Source: Scandinavium hiltneri
GTDB lineage: Bacteria; Pseudomonadota; Gammaproteobacteria; Enterobacterales; Enterobacteriaceae
Length of the DNA stretch: 64,000 nt
Direction: 5' to 3'
NCBI RefSeq assembly: GCF_024764835.1
Contig: NZ_JALIGE010000071.1
Location: 62,001-126,000 of the forward strand
Part shown: positions 61,917 through 64,000 of the stretch, one piece after another
How positions within the stretch are numbered: the stretch's first letter is position 1
Layout of the letters: every line of letters starts with the position of its first letter
The notes under the pieces: model-generated
Databases searched by the model: none
What the model was told of the DNA's origin: nothing
What the model saw: the letters and a program-made list of their open reading frames with translations, nothing else
Translations under genes and position numbers: made by a program

Positions 61917-61988
61917 GCCCGGCGGCACTGCGTTTCCCGGGCTTACATGGAGAGTTTTGTTGGCCCGGCAAGCTTGTACCGCCGGGCA
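61917..61988. repeat. REP-type palindrome between scsA and the methionine-type transporter
   Basis: GCCCGGCGGCACTGCGTTTC at the left and TACCGCCGGGCA at the right face each other, with CCCGGGC and GGCCCGGCAAGC inside. This is the same class as the element at 13364. The 182 bp between scsA and metQ hold only this repeat and the scs promoter. Confidence 0.75.
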
Positions 61989-62015
61989 ACTGACGCCGAT
62001 AAGAGATGGCTACAA

Positions 62016-62828
62016 TTAATTATTAACCGGGATCACCGCGCCTTTATATTGGGTACGGATCCAATCCTGAATCGCTTTGGAATGCAGCACGTTCACCAGC
62101 GCCACGATATCCTTTTTCTTTTCGTCGCCACGATGGACGGTAATGATGTTGGCGTACGGGTTGTTCTCACCGCTCTCGACGGCAATCGGGTCATGTACCG
62201 GGTCCAGACCCGCGTCGATGGCGTAGTTAGCGTTGATCACCACCGCCGCGCCTTCGTCGTTGTTGTACATCTGCGGCAGCAGGGACGCTTCAACGTTCGG
62301 CAGGAACTTCAGTTTTTTCGGGTTTTCAACGATATCGCTGATGCGCGCGGTCACTTTATCAATCCCCGGCTTCAGCTTAATCACGCCCTCTTTCTCGAAG
62401 ATTGAGAGGATACGGCCTTCTTCAGACACCGCATCACGCATGATGATTTTGCCGCCTTGCGGCAGGTCTTTCAGCGACTTGTATTTTTTCGAGTAAATAC
62501 CAATTGGCTCGATGTGAATCGCACCCGCGCTGACGAAATCATAGTCTTTGTCGCCCGCATGGTCTTTCAGCACGCTGTTCAGATACGGGATGTGCTGGAA
62601 ATAGTTAGCGTCGATTTCACGCCCGGCCAGCGCCGTGTTCGGCAGGATGTAGTCCTGGAAACGTTTGATTTCCAGGTCGATGCCTTCTTTCGCCAGAATC
62701 GGTTTCGCCTGCTCCAGAATTTCAGCGTGCGGCACGTTGGATGCCCCTACGGTCAGGGTATCGGCCCAGGAAGCAAAGCTCAGGGCGCTCAGGGTTGCGG
62801 CGGCAATCAGTGTCAGTGTTTTTTTCAT
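62016..62828 (-). CDS. Substrate-binding protein of a methionine-type ABC transporter (MetQ/NlpA family), non-lipidated
   Basis: 270 residues from MKKTLTLIAAATLSALSFAS at 62828, with an ordinary signal peptide ending SWADTL. There is no lipobox cysteine, unlike E. coli MetQ. The family's GASNVPHAEILEQAKPILAK and FQDYILPNTALAGREIDANY segments, and the binding-site Asn in NYAIDAGL, are present. It is the last gene of an ATPase-permease-binding protein operon and is probably a second MetNIQ-like system; the substrate is not certain. Confidence 0.9.
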   Translation of the reverse strand: MKKTLTLIAAATLSALSFASWADTLTVGASNVPHAEILEQAKPILAKEGIDLEIKRFQDYILPNTALAGREIDANYFQHIPYLNSVLKDHAGDKDYDFVSAGAIHIEPIGIYSKKYKSLKDLPQGGKIIMRDAVSEEGRILSIFEKEGVIKLKPGIDKVTARISDIVENPKKLKFLPNVEASLLPQMYNNDEGAAVVINANYAIDAGLDPVHDPIAVESGENNPYANIITVHRGDEKKKDIVALVNVLHSKAIQDWIRTQYKGAVIPVNN

Positions 62829-62847
62829 GATGTGTGGTCCCAAAGAA

Positions 62848-63531
62848 TTATCGTTTATCTAAAAGTGAAGTCACCACGTCGCCGCAGAACTGAATGATGA
62901 AGACGATGATCAGTATGGTCACCGTCGCCACCAGCGTGACGTCGTTATGGTTACGCTGGAATCCTTCCAGATACGCCAGATTGCCTAAGCCACCTGCGCC
63001 AATCACGCCAGCCATCGCGCTGTAGCTCACCAGCGCAATCAGGGTGACGGTAATGCCCGAGACCAGCGCCGGGGAAGACTCCGGCAGCAGGACGCGAAAA
63101 ATCAGCGTCGACAGGCGTGCGCCCATCGAACGCGTAGCCTCAATGACCCCTTTGTCCACTTCACGCAGGGCCATCTCCACCAGTCGTGCATAAAACGGAG
63201 CTGCGCCAACAATCAGGGCGGGCAGTGCCGCATCCGCGCCGAGGATAGTGCCGACAATCGTCTTGGTGAACGGGATCAGCAGCACAATCAGGATGATGAA
63301 CGGGATGGAACGAAAGACGTTCACCAGCACTGAAATCACGCTGTACACCGCGCGGTTATGGAACAGGCCACCTTTGGCGGTCAAAAACAGCGCCAGCCCG
63401 AGCACGATGCCGAGTACAAACGTCGCCACGCCGGACAGCGCGGTCATGTACAGCGTTTCCTGCGTCGCAGCCCACAGTGAATCCAGGTCCAGATGCGGGA
63501 ACCCTTGTTCAACCAAATTGAGTTCAGCCAT
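62848..63531 (-). CDS. ABC transporter permease, MetI-like
   Basis: 227 residues, five or six membrane segments and the ABC-interaction motif in EATRSMGARLSTLIFRVLLP (EAA loop). NVFRSIPFIILIVLLIPFT is characteristic of MetI. Overlaps the ATPase gene by 8 bp and is followed by the binding protein after 19 bp. Confidence 0.92.
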   Translation of the reverse strand: MAELNLVEQGFPHLDLDSLWAATQETLYMTALSGVATFVLGIVLGLALFLTAKGGLFHNRAVYSVISVLVNVFRSIPFIILIVLLIPFTKTIVGTILGADAALPALIVGAAPFYARLVEMALREVDKGVIEATRSMGARLSTLIFRVLLPESSPALVSGITVTLIALVSYSAMAGVIGAGGLGNLAYLEGFQRNHNDVTLVATVTILIIVFIIQFCGDVVTSLLDKR

Positions 63532-64000
63532 GTTTAATCACCTCGCTGTCGATGTCGCTGCATTGCAAATCCGCGAGGATGTTGTTCAGCTGTTCTTCTG
63601 TGGCCACCACGTGCAGCCAAAGTTGGCCAAACACGCCGTGCGCCGTTTGAGTCATCTTGCCGTGCAAAATATTGAATGGCAGGCCGTAGCGCAGCGTCAG
63701 TTCACCGACAATCGGCTGATGGGTGCTGTGCCCGGTAAACGTCAGTTTGATGACGCTGCCCTGTAAATCGTTCGCCAGTTCCGGGTTGAACGCCTCGTCT
63801 TCGGCATACTGACTGACCTGACGCACAAACTGCTGGGTAATCGGCTTCTGCGGATGAGTGAAGACGCGGATCACCTCGCCTTCTTCCACCACGCGACCGT
63901 TTTCCATGACCGCCACCCGGTCGCAAATCTTGCGCACCACGTGCATCTCGTGCGTGATGAGCACGATGGTCAGGCCGAAGCGACGGTTAATGTCGAGCAG
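63524..64000 (-). CDS. ABC transporter ATPase, MetN-like, C-terminal part (runs off the right end)
   Basis: About 158 residues are visible. LLDINRRFGLTIVLITHEMH with the switch His, then VVRKICDRVAVMENGRVVEEG, are from the ATPase domain; Walker A and the signature motif are outside. The C-terminal NIL (ACT-like) domain follows (about the last 80 residues, VIKLTFTGHSTHQPIVGELT), which in MetN binds methionine and inhibits transport. The first ATG inside the window (63964) is internal, not the start. Confidence 0.92.
   Translation of the reverse strand: MLDINRRFGLTIVLITHEMHVVRKICDRVAVMENGRVVEEGEVIRVFTHPQKPITQQFVRQVSQYAEDEAFNPELANDLQGSVIKLTFTGHSTHQPIVGELTLRYGLPFNILHGKMTQTAHGVFGQLWLHVVATEEQLNNILADLQCSDIDSEVIKHG

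Overview
The window is chromosomal DNA of an Enterobacteriaceae bacterium, most like Enterobacter or a close relative (Lelliottia, Leclercia, Kluyvera, Klebsiella). The evidence is the gene order hldE-glnE-ygiF / ygiM-cca / uppP-folB-plsY, a Klebsiella-type urease operon between plsY and tsaD, the rpsU-dnaG-rpoD operon, mug and the minor tRNA-Ile2 (ileX). Species cannot be settled by reading alone.

Layout. (1) 1-8254: housekeeping genes for LPS heptose synthesis, nitrogen control, tRNA CCA addition, undecaprenyl phosphate recycling, folate and phospholipid synthesis. The ygiF gene here lacks its usual CHAD domain. (2) 8311-13345: complete ureDABCEFG, with a sequence fitting the NAC (nitrogen assimilation control) site upstream. 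(3) 13445-19617: tsaD, then rpsU-dnaG-rpoD, mug and tRNA-Ile2(CAU). (4) 19574-50046: an apparently complete prophage of the P2/186 family, integrated at the 3' half of the tRNA gene. It has all late genes (Q to D and ogr), a P2-like cos site, Ogr-type late promoters, the E/E' translational frameshift, a nested spanin pair, and the 186-type control genes cI, apl, cII, fil, a LexA-controlled tum-like antirepressor, A and int. (5) 50047-53097: the scarred remnant of a second island, with a DUF4942 gene, a CbtA-type toxin whose antitoxin is cut off by an IS911-like element, and the first third of a type I methylase gene (hsdM). (6) 53363-64000: a ytcA-mdtNOP tripartite efflux operon, the scsABCD copper/redox stress operon, and a methionine-type ABC transporter whose ATPase runs off the window.

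The most interesting parts are in the prophage. Between the tail genes G and FI (the Z/fun position of P2) lies an inverted second tail-fibre tip with its own assembly gene. It is bounded by Gin/Hin-type crossover sequences in matching reading phase, which is an invertible host-range switch, yet the prophage has no invertase. Translationally coupled to replication gene A is a 276-residue protein that resembles phage tRNA-guanine transglycosylase/DpdA-like proteins and may modify DNA. In the slot that carries old/tin in P2 are two unrecognised genes, one AT-rich and one membrane-anchored, which are candidates for phage-exclusion functions.

The ileX locus has been hit repeatedly. The tRNA now carries a T-arm that differs from the displaced copy at the far end by two compensated base pairs. 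A second pair of arm-site-like direct repeats just beyond attR suggests that the toxin/hsdM island once used the same tRNA.
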